Source: Mycetocola_A sp015752285 (GTDB taxonomy: Bacteria; Actinomycetota; Actinomycetes; Actinomycetales; Microbacteriaceae). Taken from it: a stretch of 64,000 nucleotides of DNA. The notes under the pieces were generated by a model. That model saw only the letters and a list, made by a program, of their open reading frames with translations. It searched no databases and was not told the DNA's origin. Below, in pieces: positions 1 through 7,774 of the stretch (position 1 is its first letter; the number at the start of each line of letters is the position of its first letter). Made by a program: the position numbers and the translations under genes. The DNA is taken from contig NZ_JADOUY010000003.1 in the NCBI RefSeq assembly GCF_015752285.1, forward strand, positions 62,001 to 126,000, read 5' to 3'.

Positions 1-1
1 G

Positions 2-121
2 GCGGCGACCATGCTGCTCGACCGGATCGAGGGTCAGCGCGAGATCACGGAACGTGTCGTCAAACCGGTGGAGCTCGTGCCGCGGGGGACGACGGCGCTC
101 AGGGTGGTCGCGCCGAGCTGA
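2..121 (+). CDS. LacI-family regulator, C-terminal end only
   Basis: The reading frame is open from the left edge of the window and ends with TGA at 119-121, giving 39 codons. The residues (AATMLLDRIEGQRE...VELVPRGTTALRV) match the last part of LacI/GalR regulators, where a conserved DRIEG helix is followed by a strand ending in V-x-R-x-S/T-T. The DNA-binding part lies outside the window, so the ligand cannot be named. The gene is cut only by the window edge; nothing suggests it is broken. Confidence 0.7.
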   Translation, partial: AATMLLDRIEGQREITERVVKPVELVPRGTTALRVVAPS

Positions 122-212
122 TTGCGCAGTGACGCTGATCGCATTTTGACAATCTCAGTAACCACGCCTGTCGAGATCCCTTCCCGCCACGACCTCTTAC
201 CCTGAGCTTCAG

Positions 213-246
213 CCGCAGCGACTTTGCGCTGCTCTTGTCGATCTCG
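213..246. repeat. Dispersed 34-nt hairpin repeat, copy 1
   Basis: This 34-nt stretch agrees with 20949-20982 at 31 of 34 positions. Both copies can fold GCAGCG against CGCTGC and carry the identical flank TCTTGTCGATCTCG. Both lie in gaps between genes, this one between the LacI tail and the end of an IclR gene. No function is assigned; it may be a small mobile or structured RNA element. Confidence 0.55.
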
Positions 247-303
247 GGGGCGGCCGCAGAACATGGAACGGACCGCCCTCGCACTGCTCTGTCGAGCCGC
301 CGC

Positions 304-1095
304 TCAGCTCCCGGCGAGCGCCTGCTCGATCCGCTTTTTATGGTGCGTGAGCAAACTCAGGATGTGCTCCTCGTCCGGCGACAGCGTCGACCCAGACCCC
401 GCGATGATTCTGGCGCTGGGGCCCGCCACGGACATGCTGCAGACGGGCTTGCCCCTGCTGTCCTCGACTACGACCGCCATCGTGTAGACCCCGATCTCCG
501 ACTCGGAGATGTTACGGCCGTATCCGCGCGCGCCAGCGTCTGCGATCTCCCTCAACAGGACGTCGACATCGCCGATTGTGAACTCCGTCGGCGTCTCGAG
601 CACCCGCCGGTTGTAGAGCCTGCGCAGTTCGTCGTCGCTCCGGTAGGAGAGCAGAATCTTCCCGGCGGCCGTCGCGTGCGCAGGGGCCTCTTCGCCCACG
701 CGCCCGGTCACCTTCATCATCCGATCGGACTCTACCGCCGCAACGTAGCGCGTGTTCAGCCCGTTGAGCACTGCGAGGTGCACCGTCTCGCCTGAGCTGT
801 CGCGCAGCAGTTTGAGATCGTCCTCAGCGCTCCGGATGCAGCGGGCCAGGATGTCTGAAGGCGAGGTGAGCGAGATACCGCGCGCGAGGCCGTACTTTTT
901 CGTCGGCGCGACCTGCCGCACGAAGCCTTCGCTGACCATGGTGGTGAGAAGCCGGTGTACCGTCGACGAGCTGACGCCGAGTTCCTTCGAGAGGTCGGAC
1001 ACCCCGGACGGCGCCGTCCGTTCAAGCAGACGGAGAAGTTGAAGCGCGTGGGTGACGGACTGAAGTTGGTCGACCATCCTTCGATTATCCCGCAT
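304..1095 (-). CDS. IclR-family transcriptional regulator
   Basis: A 263-residue protein of usual IclR length. Residues about 10-70 form the winged helix-turn-helix (ALQLLRLLERTAPSGVSDLSKELGVSSSTVHRLLTTMVSEGFV). Residues about 85-255 form the ligand-binding GAF-like domain with the family's HATAAGKILL and ISESEIGVYTMAVVVED signatures. ATG 1077 is an alternative start and would give MVDQLQ. The gene diverges from the NIPSNAP gene, and the shared gap has a TTTCC/GGAAA inverted repeat that may be its operator. It probably senses an aromatic or hydroaromatic acid handled by this cluster; the ligand is inferred. Confidence 0.9.
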   Translation of the reverse strand: MRDNRRMVDQLQSVTHALQLLRLLERTAPSGVSDLSKELGVSSSTVHRLLTTMVSEGFVRQVAPTKKYGLARGISLTSPSDILARCIRSAEDDLKLLRDSSGETVHLAVLNGLNTRYVAAVESDRMMKVTGRVGEEAPAHATAAGKILLSYRSDDELRRLYNRRVLETPTEFTIGDVDVLLREIADAGARGYGRNISESEIGVYTMAVVVEDSRGKPVCSMSVAGPSARIIAGSGSTLSPDEEHILSLLTHHKKRIEQALAGS

Positions 1096-1115
1096 AACAG
1101 AAATTCGCCACCGGT

Positions 1116-1131
1116 TTTCCTATCTGGGAAA
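1116..1131. promoter_or_regulatory. Inverted repeat in IclR/NIPSNAP divergent promoter
   Basis: TTTCC and GGAAA face each other across a 6-nt spacer in the 76-nt gap between the divergent IclR and NIPSNAP genes. IclR regulators usually bind short palindromes in such gaps and often repress themselves, so this is a plausible operator. Five-base arms are short and could arise by chance. Confidence 0.35.
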
Positions 1132-1171
1132 TGCAATCGGTACGCTGGATCCACGAGTTCGAAGGAGTCCC

Positions 1172-1540
1172 ATGTTGGTTGAAGAGCGCACATACGTCCT
1201 GCACACCGAGGTCCGCCTTGCCGACTACATGGCGTCCTACGAGAACGTCGGACTGCCGCGCCAAAAGGCGATTCTCGGTGGGTTCCTCGGCTACTTCGTC
1301 ACAGAGTTCGGCGTTCAGAACGAGCTCACCCACTTCTGGGCGTACGAAGACCTCGAACAGCGCCGTGAACGGCGCGCTCTCCTTGCGCAGGATGCCGCGT
1401 GGCTCGAGTGTCTTGCCGTCATCCGTCCGATGATCCGGACCATGGAGAACAAGATCATGTACCCGACGGGCTTCTCGCCGATCAGAACGCTTCCGGTCGC
1501 CAGCTCCGACGAGGGAACCGCCTTCAACTGGTCAGCCTGA
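1172..1540 (+). CDS. NIPSNAP-family protein
   Basis: A 122-residue protein with the ferredoxin-like NIPSNAP fold signature: MLVEERTYVLHTEVRLADYM at the N-terminus, then LTHFWAYEDLEQRRERRALLAQDAAWLECL, the family's conserved H-x-W-x-Y-x-D-x2-x-R-x3-R-x2-L-x2-D-x2-W pattern. GAAGGAG lies just upstream of the ATG. Such proteins often sit in bacterial catabolic clusters, but their biochemical role is poorly defined. It is transcribed divergently from the first IclR gene and converges on the second. Confidence 0.85.
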   Translation: MLVEERTYVLHTEVRLADYMASYENVGLPRQKAILGGFLGYFVTEFGVQNELTHFWAYEDLEQRRERRALLAQDAAWLECLAVIRPMIRTMENKIMYPTGFSPIRTLPVASSDEGTAFNWSA

Positions 1541-1550
1541 GGGTCTCTGC

Positions 1551-2390
1551 TCAGGCTTCAGTAGCCCGAGCGCCATCGGCGCGCGCGCGGGCGAGAGCTT
1601 GCAGCACATCCTGAGCGAGCCGCTCGATCTGGGCCCTGCCGCCGCGTGCGGCCGGAACCGACACCACCAATGCTGAGCGGTCGCGCCAGGAGGAACCGCT
1701 GAGCAGCACGCCGACGGAGTCGACGCCGCGTTCAGACTCCTGGATGGCCGTTGCATAGCCTCGGCCGCGGATGAGCCGCAAATCGTCGAGAAGCGCGTCC
1801 CGATCGCGAATCGTGTTCGGGCCGTGCTGTGCGAGCCGAGGGTTCGGAAAGAGCGCGAGCACCTGGTTGTCGTCGAGGTACGACAGCAACAGCTTGCCGC
1901 CGGCCATGGCGTGGGCGGGCATCATCATGCCGACTCGGAGCCCGATGTCAACGTCGTGCGTGGATCGCCTGCCGTCGGTGACGAGCAACTGGTCACCGAG
2001 AAGAACCGATGTGTGGACTGCTTCTCCTGTGGCCTCACGAACAGCGCCGAGAAGTGGGCGATGCAGCGAGCGGAGTTCCGGGTCGGACCCGTGCGGGGTC
2101 GACAGGGCAAGCAATCTTGGGCCGACGACGAAACCGCGACCTCGGGCTGCCGGGGAGACGAAGCCGTCGCGCTCCAGCGTGCGCAGCGTGCGGTGTGCAC
2201 GGGAGCGGGCGACGCCGAGCCGGGTGGCGAGATCCGTCACCGTGGTGATGTCCCGTTCCAGAAGGATTGAGAGCGCCCGAAGACCCGTGTCGAGCCCGCC
2301 GATCGTGTACGGATCAGCAGCAACGCCGCCGGATCCCGCCCCGATGTTCTCGACATCGGAGTCTGAAGGATCCAGCGGTGTACTGTCCAT
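1551..2390 (-). CDS. IclR-family transcriptional regulator
   Basis: A 279-residue protein with an N-terminal extension of about 30 residues, then a winged HTH (LRALSILLERDITTVTDLATRLGVARSRAHRTLRTLERDGFV) and a C-terminal effector domain (MMPAHAMAGGKLLLSYL; QESERGVDSVGVLL). Its ATG follows the stop of the MHS transporter by 8 nt on the same strand, so the two are very probably cotranscribed. That arrangement makes it a likely regulator of transport and of the divergent cupin-SDR-dehydrogenase operon. It is clearly different from the IclR protein at 304-1095, so two ligands may be sensed. Confidence 0.9.
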   Translation of the reverse strand: MDSTPLDPSDSDVENIGAGSGGVAADPYTIGGLDTGLRALSILLERDITTVTDLATRLGVARSRAHRTLRTLERDGFVSPAARGRGFVVGPRLLALSTPHGSDPELRSLHRPLLGAVREATGEAVHTSVLLGDQLLVTDGRRSTHDVDIGLRVGMMMPAHAMAGGKLLLSYLDDNQVLALFPNPRLAQHGPNTIRDRDALLDDLRLIRGRGYATAIQESERGVDSVGVLLSGSSWRDRSALVVSVPAARGGRAQIERLAQDVLQALARARADGARATEA

Positions 2391-2398
2391 TCGGTGTA

Positions 2399-3739
2399 TT
2401 ACTTCCGGATCACGTAGGTGGCGAGGTCAACGTGGCGATTTTCCTTGACCCAGGTCATCGCAATGACCGACATCACGACGACCGCCATGTTGATCACGCC
2501 GATGCCCCAGTACCAGCCGGCACCGGCCAGGGCAGCGGCCACCATCGGAGCAGGGGCCGCGAATATCAGACCGGAGATGGTCAGGGCGAGCGCCGATCCT
2601 GAGAAACGTCCAGCGGTCGGGAACTGCTCGGCGAACAACGCCGGCTGGGCGCCGAATGCGAACTGCACGCCGCTGAGGGCGACCGTGACCGTCAGCATCG
2701 CGAGGGTGAAGCTGCCGGTGTTCGCCGCGGGGAAGAAGAAGGCGAGCGCGACGAATTGGGCGGCGAGACCGATGTAGAGGACGGGCTTACGGCCGATCCT
2801 GTCGCTGATCCAGCCACCGAAGAGACCGGCCCCGACAGAGATCGCGTTGCCGATGACGAGGATGAGGAAGCTTTCACCCTGCTCGAAGCCGGCCTGCGCA
2901 GTCATGTAGCTGAGGCCGTAGATGGCGACGACGTAAAAGGTCATGGCCGATCCGGCCCAGGCGAGGATGAGTGTGAGGATGGTGAGCGGCTGAGTCTTGA
3001 CGATCTTGAGGCCGTTGACTTTCTTCTCGCCGACGATCTCCTTCTGCACGACGAAAGCCGGGGTCTCTTCGAGCTTGAGCCGGATGTAGACACCGACGGC
3101 GACGAGCAGAACGCTGAGCAGGAAAGGGATGCGCCAGCCCCAGCTCTGGAAGTCCTCGACGGAGAGGACGAGAGCCAGCACGGTGAGCGTGAGGTTCGCG
3201 ATGACCTGGCTGAGAGGGGAACCGATGTTGATGCAAGCCCCGAGGATGCCCCGGCGGTCACCCTTCGCGTGTTCCATGGTCATCAGCTGGGCGCCAGTGG
3301 CCTCTCCTCCGAGCGAGAATCCCTGAACGAAGCGCAGGGCGACGAGCACGAAGGCGATAAAGACACCCTGGCCCGTAGGGAGCAGCCCGATGAAGACCGA
3401 CGAAATCCCCATGGCGATGAACGTGCCGAGCAGCACCGGGCGACGGCCGAACTTGTCTCCGAGGTAACCGCAGACGACTGCGCCGAGAGGGCGGGCAAGG
3501 AATCCGACGCCGAAAGTAGCAAATGAGGCGATAAGCGCGCCCGCCGGCCCCAGGTCGGAGAAGAAGAGAATGGGGAAGAGGGTGGCCGACAAAGCGCCGT
3601 AGATGGCGAAGTCGAACCACTCGAGCGCGGAACCGAGCGCTCCGCTGACGACGGCGCGACGCGACATGCGCCGGTCGGCGATGTTTTGCCTCTTGAGGTC
3701 CTGAGCTTTCTCGGACCCGATTTCAACTGTCACTGCCAT
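2399..3739 (-). CDS. MHS-type metabolite:proton symporter (MFS)
   Basis: A 446-residue inner-membrane protein with about 12 membrane segments. The signature of the metabolite:H+ symporter branch is present: GSALEWFDFAIYG in helix 1, GYLGDKFGRRPVLL after helix 2, and RFVQGFSLGGEATGAQLMTMEHA after helix 4. The second cytoplasmic repeat GGWISDRIGRKPVLY is also intact. This family imports organic acids or betaines with protons (shikimate, citrate, proline-betaine, aromatic acids). An aromatic or alicyclic carboxylate fits the neighbourhood, but the substrate is inferred. The start follows AAAGGTGA. Confidence 0.88.
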   Translation of the reverse strand: MAVTVEIGSEKAQDLKRQNIADRRMSRRAVVSGALGSALEWFDFAIYGALSATLFPILFFSDLGPAGALIASFATFGVGFLARPLGAVVCGYLGDKFGRRPVLLGTFIAMGISSVFIGLLPTGQGVFIAFVLVALRFVQGFSLGGEATGAQLMTMEHAKGDRRGILGACINIGSPLSQVIANLTLTVLALVLSVEDFQSWGWRIPFLLSVLLVAVGVYIRLKLEETPAFVVQKEIVGEKKVNGLKIVKTQPLTILTLILAWAGSAMTFYVVAIYGLSYMTAQAGFEQGESFLILVIGNAISVGAGLFGGWISDRIGRKPVLYIGLAAQFVALAFFFPAANTGSFTLAMLTVTVALSGVQFAFGAQPALFAEQFPTAGRFSGSALALTISGLIFAAPAPMVAAALAGAGWYWGIGVINMAVVVMSVIAMTWVKENRHVDLATYVIRK

Positions 3740-4073
3740 GAGTTCACCTTTGAATTCTGTGCGTGGGGGCCGGAGAGTAGTCCGCGGGTACGGTTCTGCT
3801 CACCGGTGAGTTTCGGCAAATGTATCCCCATGCGGCAAAAAGTCAGAGCGAATTCCTCCACGCGGAACAAACGCCTCGGCCGGGGCATCAGAAGGGCCAT
3901 TTCTCGCTTCAAGGCTACCGAACACCCTCATATCGTCCCGTTCAGTGGGACACGCCAGACGTCTCGGTCGTTCCTTGCCGTGGCGAAATCGCAGACTCGA
4001 CTGTGACGACGCCGTCTGCGTGACGGTGAATCCGCTCATCGGGTCGTCGCCGTCACGAACGAAAGGAACCGCA
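3740..4073. promoter_or_regulatory. Divergent promoter region with operator palindrome
   Basis: This 334-nt gap separates the minus-strand transporter-IclR operon from the plus-strand cupin operon. No gene is visible in it. At 3935-3951 it contains GTCCCGTTCAGTGGGAC, with perfect 5-bp arms. The same sequence differing only in its three central bases occurs at 6843-6859 in another divergent gap of this cluster, so it is probably the operator of one of the two local IclR proteins. Confidence 0.6.
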
Positions 4074-4511
4074 ATGACCGAAGCGTCGACCACACTGAAG
4101 AAACTGACCGTGCAGCGCAGAGACGAACTACACGAGGCTCCTGGTCAGACCGCTCAGGCGCTGCGGTTGTCTGGGGTCGCTGTGGAGAACACCGAAGTCG
4201 AGGGCCTCTGGTTCGGCAAAGTCTTCACCGGCCCCGGAGAGATCTCTGGCGCGCACCATCACGGATTGGCCGAGACCGGCGGCTACGTCTTCAAGGGGCG
4301 CGGCTTCATTCGATTCGGAAAGCGCTACGAAGAGATCATCTACATGGAAGAAGGAGACTTCGTTTACGTACCGCCGTTCGTTCCGCACATCGAGGGCAAC
4401 GCGAGTCGCACAGAAGAGCTCGTCTGGCTGACCACCCGCACCCCGGGCAACATCGTCGTCAACCTCGACGATGAAGACATTGCCGAGCTCGAGATCGACT
4501 ACCAGTCCTGA
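4074..4511 (+). CDS. Cupin-domain protein
   Basis: A 145-residue single-domain cupin. Residues about 50-125 carry the metal-binding pattern: G-x5-HHHG (SGAHHHGLAETGGYVFKGRGFIRFG) and then GDFVYVPPFVPHIEGN with a late histidine. The ATG at 4074 follows AAAGGAACC and is preferred over upstream in-frame codons. Its stop overlaps the next ATG by one base, so it is translationally coupled to the SDR. The family includes dioxygenases, isomerases and sensors; here a small-molecule enzyme of the catabolic operon is likely but unassigned. Confidence 0.8.
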   Translation: MTEASTTLKKLTVQRRDELHEAPGQTAQALRLSGVAVENTEVEGLWFGKVFTGPGEISGAHHHGLAETGGYVFKGRGFIRFGKRYEEIIYMEEGDFVYVPPFVPHIEGNASRTEELVWLTTRTPGNIVVNLDDEDIAELEIDYQS

Positions 4512-5293
4512 TGGCTGCTGTCGGCGCGGCGACGAGGGTCGCCTTCCTCGCTGGAGGTACGTCAGGCATCGGCCTCGCCGTCGCACATGAACTCGCGGCC
4601 TCTGGACACATCATCGTGCTCGGCGGCCGGTCCGAGGAGCGGACGGCAACGGCCGTGGGGCAATTCGTCGGTTCGGTCGTCACCGGGCAGGAACTCGACA
4701 CTACCGATGACGCGTCGACGGATGCCGCCATTGCGGCGGTTCTCGAGGCGCACGGCCGGATCGATATCCTCGTGAACTCGGTCGGCTCGGCGCCGGCCGG
4801 CCACTTCGATGACGTCGACTCAGCGGGCTGGGCTTCTGCGCTCGACTCGAAGGTGATCGGCGCGGTGCGACTTATGCGTGCCGCCACCCCGGCGATGCGT
4901 TCGGCTGGCTATGGTCGCATCGTCCACATCGCGGGCACTGCCGGTCGGGAACCCGAGCCATGGATGGCGACCGCAGGAGCGGCGAACGCCGCGTTGCTCG
5001 CCCTGACAAAGGCATCCTCGCTTCAGCTCGCCGCCGATGGGATCACGGTCAACGCGGTCTGCCCCGGTCCGATCGCCACCTCCCGCTGGGACGGACTTGT
5101 CGCGGGCTTCGCTCGGATTAGCGGCCAGTCGGCCACGGCTGCCGAGGAACACCTTCGCTCCGGGATGCCACTGGGCCGTCCTGGCGAGGCAGCGGACGTT
5201 GCCGCACTGGTCGCGTTCCTGGTCTCCGAGCAGGCCCGACACATCACTGGAACCTCCGTCGTCATCGACGGCGGCCAGTCCCGCAGCATCTGA
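4511..5293 (+). CDS. SDR-fold protein lacking the catalytic residues
   Basis: A 260-residue protein of classical short-chain dehydrogenase length. The cofactor loop (AGGTSGIG, residues about 14-21), the NSVG strand motif and the NAVCPGPIAT segment are present. The catalytic elements are not: the usual serine region reads VHIAGTAG, and the stretch normally containing Y-x3-K reads TAGAANAALLALTK, with Ala and Asn at the Tyr and Lys positions. The fold and NAD(P) binding seem intact, so it may be a non-redox enzyme or a partner subunit. It lies between a cupin and a dehydrogenase in one operon. Confidence 0.8.
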   Translation: MAAVGAATRVAFLAGGTSGIGLAVAHELAASGHIIVLGGRSEERTATAVGQFVGSVVTGQELDTTDDASTDAAIAAVLEAHGRIDILVNSVGSAPAGHFDDVDSAGWASALDSKVIGAVRLMRAATPAMRSAGYGRIVHIAGTAGREPEPWMATAGAANAALLALTKASSLQLAADGITVNAVCPGPIATSRWDGLVAGFARISGQSATAAEEHLRSGMPLGRPGEAADVAALVAFLVSEQARHITGTSVVIDGGQSRSI

Positions 5294-5314
5294 ATCCCGA
5301 AAAGAAGGAGAGCC

Positions 5315-6106
5315 ATGATCGCCATCGTCGGGCTGGGTCCCATCGGCGCCAATACCGGCGCCCGACTTGCAGAGAAGGGCCACGAGGTCGTCGGTCTCGA
5401 CCTCGATGCCGCGCGTGCCGCGGAGTGGAGCGCCACGACCGGCGCCGCCAGCGTGACGTCATTCGCGGACCTGCCCTGGGCAGCCGTCGACACCGTCTTC
5501 ATTGCGGTGCGTGTCGCCGGTCAGCTCGAATCGGCCATCGCGTCGATCGTGGAACAGGCGGGCGAAGCGCCCCTGTCAGTGTTCGCGCTCACGACGCTCA
5601 CCTCGCGGGATGCTATCCGGATCCTCGGAGATGCGCCAACGGTCTGGCGGACCTTCGAGGCACCGCTCTCCGGGGGGCCGCAGGGGGCGCGCGCCGGCAC
5701 CATGTCGCTTTTCGTCGCCGGGCCGGAGTTCACGCCCTCGGAAGAGACGCTCGTGGCCGACGCAGCCGGACGAGTGTTTCGCACAGCCTCCTACGGCGAC
5801 CCGGCCACGCTCAAGCTGCTCAACAACACGTTGGGCGCCTACAACGCTCTTGCGACGTCTGCAATGCTCGAGTTGGCGATCACCCGGGGCGTGCCGGCCG
5901 CGCAGTTCCTCGATGTCGTCTCCGCGTCGAGCGGGCAGAGTTGGATGACCGACAACTTCGACAACTTCGCCTATGACTTGCTCTTCAAGGATGTCCGGCT
6001 GCTGCTCGAAGAGGTGGACGAACTTCCGACCGTGCACCTCGACGACAGCCACGCGCCGGACGACACGATCGCGGCAATACGGGCGAAGCTCTGGCCGACA
6101 TCCTGA
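5315..6106 (+). CDS. NAD(P)-dependent beta-hydroxyacid dehydrogenase-type oxidoreductase
   Basis: A 263-residue protein of the 6-phosphogluconate/3-hydroxyisobutyrate dehydrogenase superfamily, slightly short for the family. It has the N-terminal nucleotide-binding loop GLGPIGANTGARL, the substrate-binding segment EAPLSGGPQGARAGTMSLFVAGPE (normally DAPVSGG) and the catalytic-lysine helix ATLKLLNNTLGAYN. AAGAAGGAGAGCC precedes the ATG, and the start is 21 nt after the SDR stop in the same operon. It probably oxidises a hydroxyacid intermediate; the substrate is not recognisable. Confidence 0.82.
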   Translation: MIAIVGLGPIGANTGARLAEKGHEVVGLDLDAARAAEWSATTGAASVTSFADLPWAAVDTVFIAVRVAGQLESAIASIVEQAGEAPLSVFALTTLTSRDAIRILGDAPTVWRTFEAPLSGGPQGARAGTMSLFVAGPEFTPSEETLVADAAGRVFRTASYGDPATLKLLNNTLGAYNALATSAMLELAITRGVPAAQFLDVVSASSGQSWMTDNFDNFAYDLLFKDVRLLLEEVDELPTVHLDDSHAPDDTIAAIRAKLWPTS

Positions 6107-6141
6107 GTGCGGAAACCGTGTCCTGCGATGCGGGTCGAGCC

Positions 6142-6753
6142 CTAGAGAAACCTTGTGGATGACGTTGTGAGCACGCGCACTCCGTCGAAGTCACTGGTGG
6201 CTGACACGAGTGACTCGACCTGATCGCGCGATGCGAGGGCGTCGTCTACCAAGTCGAAGCAGATGGTCAGGAGTACGTCGGGCAACGGGTCCTCAGAGGC
6301 GAGGGCGGGTCGACTCATCGCCGGGACGTCTTTCAGCCGCCTGTTTACCCGGACCTCGGATGACGGCAGGGCGCTCCGCAAACTATCGGCTGCCCGCATC
6401 GCAGCGCCGGGAGTGCGTTCGCGGAGAATCGCCCAGACCTTTGCCGGTGGGTCGTAGTCGCTCGTGTCGTCCACGACGAAAGCGCTGAGGCCGGAGAGAA
6501 ACCGCAGCTCGTCTTCGGCCTGCTCGCCCGAGAAATGGACCTCGGGCGAGGAGACGACGGCGTCGTCGAACCAGACCTCGACGACGCCGTCGATGGTCTC
6601 GTCTGCCGCGGCGACCCTGTGGTTCTGCACATACCGCCGCAACCCGGGGAGTCGCTGGATCAGCGGGGCGTGCGGCCCGGCCCAGTGCGCGTCGAACTGT
6701 TCCAGAGTGATGTCGGCGCGGCGACGGAGGAGTGCGATTCGTTTGCGCAGCAT
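6142..6753 (-). CDS. EthD-domain protein
   Basis: A 203-residue protein. Residues 1-95 match the EthD/dimeric alpha-beta-barrel pattern (RRRADITLEQFDAHWAGPHAPLIQRLPGLRRYVQNH), with the conserved histidines of HWxxxHA. The second half looks like a diverged repeat of the same fold (LPDVLLTICFDLVDD). EthD-like proteins accompany oxygenase and dehydrogenase clusters and are often needed for activity, though their chemistry is unclear. It converges with the dehydrogenase at 5315-6106 and diverges from the SnoaL-like gene. Confidence 0.75.
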   Translation of the reverse strand: MLRKRIALLRRRADITLEQFDAHWAGPHAPLIQRLPGLRRYVQNHRVAAADETIDGVVEVWFDDAVVSSPEVHFSGEQAEDELRFLSGLSAFVVDDTSDYDPPAKVWAILRERTPGAAMRAADSLRSALPSSEVRVNRRLKDVPAMSRPALASEDPLPDVLLTICFDLVDDALASRDQVESLVSATSDFDGVRVLTTSSTRFL

Positions 6754-6835
6754 GATGGTCCGCTCTCTGACTCGTTGAATAATTCGGCTACCTTCTCAGT
6801 CTGGGACTGAGGTGCGTGGTCGCTGTCGCTCGTAA

Positions 6836-6866
6836 GCGTGGTGTCCCGCCAAGTGGGACACCACGC
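6836..6866. promoter_or_regulatory. Long palindromic operator in divergent promoter
   Basis: Two perfect 12-bp arms (GCGTGGTGTCCC and its complement) are separated by 7 nt in the 282-nt gap between the EthD gene and the SnoaL-like gene. The core GTCCCGCCAAGTGGGAC at 6843-6859 matches 3935-3951 except for three central bases. This is strong evidence for one regulator, probably an IclR protein of this cluster, acting at both sites. A single GTCCCGTTCG half-site follows at 6951. Confidence 0.65.
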
Positions 6867-7035
6867 GTCCGGCTGGTCGGAGAACATCCGCGTCAGAAGC
6901 GGCGGAGCCATCAGCCGCGTCGTCCCGGCCTGCGGAATGCTGGACTATTCGTCCCGTTCGACCGGTACTGTTCCTGCACACCAACGACCTCCGTGCTCAC
7001 GCGCGGTGGTCGCACCGCGTCCAAAGGAGAGCGCC

Positions 7036-7524
7036 GTGAATGATCCATCTGTCAATGACCTATCGGGAGCGAGGCTCGGCGATCGAGTTCAGATCGCCGA
7101 CCTGCTTGCCGTCTACTGCGAGAAACTCGATGATTACGACATCGACAGCGTCGCCGAGGCTTTCACCGAGGACTGTGTTTTCGATCCGGGCCCCGGCAAT
7201 GGTGGGCCTCGAACCGGACGGGATGCGATTTTTCCCGCCCAGAAGGTGCGGATGGGCATCTACCGCCGTACTCAGCACCACCTCGGGCAGAGTCGCATAC
7301 GATTCGACGGCGAGGACGCGGCGAACGGCCTCACCTCCGTCATCGCCTGGCACCAACGGTGGGACGGAAGCGTTGGCACCGCGCGGCTCCGCTACGACGA
7401 CCGGTTCGTCCGCCGCAGCGGTCTCTGGCTGATCGCCGAACGACGACTGATCGAGCTGGGGGTCGAGGGATTCGCGGAGGGAACGTGGAACCCGTCCGGG
7501 AGGAACGTTCCCCACGGCAGGTGA
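7036..7524 (+). CDS. SnoaL-like (NTF2-fold) protein
   Basis: A 162-residue protein with a GTG start chosen because AAAGGAGA precedes it by 6 nt; the frame is open further upstream. The pattern RVQIADLLAVYCEKLDDYDIDSVAEAFTEDCVFDPGPG...GRDAIFPAQKVRM...TQHHLGQSRIRFDGEDAA...RYDDRFVRRSGLWLIAERRLI is typical of small NTF2-like isomerases, dehydratases and hydrolases. The HH pair after TQ is common in the aromatic-catabolism branch. It leads the plus-strand flavoprotein and SDR operon at a distance. The reaction is not assigned. Confidence 0.8.
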   Translation: MNDPSVNDLSGARLGDRVQIADLLAVYCEKLDDYDIDSVAEAFTEDCVFDPGPGNGGPRTGRDAIFPAQKVRMGIYRRTQHHLGQSRIRFDGEDAANGLTSVIAWHQRWDGSVGTARLRYDDRFVRRSGLWLIAERRLIELGVEGFAEGTWNPSGRNVPHGR

Positions 7525-7659
7525 ACATGCGTATTTCCGCCTGTAAGAAAAGGTCTGGCAGAACGGGTCGCACCCAACAGGCGCTGATCCCCGTTCCTGG
7601 CTGGAAAGACCGAGATCTAGCACTCCTCAGGATGCTGATCAGGTTCACGTCGCCCCAGG

Positions 7660-7685
7660 CTTGCCAGTCACTTTCTGCTGGCAAG
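7660..7685 (+). promoter_or_regulatory. Hairpin upstream of flavoprotein operon
   Basis: CTTGCCAG and CTGGCAAG form a perfect 8-bp stem with a 10-nt loop in the 250-nt gap between the SnoaL-like gene and the flavoprotein gene. No T-run follows, so an operator or leader structure is as likely as a terminator. The rest of this gap holds no visible gene. Confidence 0.4.
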
Positions 7686-7774
7686 AAATAGCGACTGGTC
7701 GCAGAAGCGGTTGGCTTAGAGTCGCTCAACACCGACGCTGTTGCGTCGGCTGGTTGAGACACGAAGGAGTGTCG

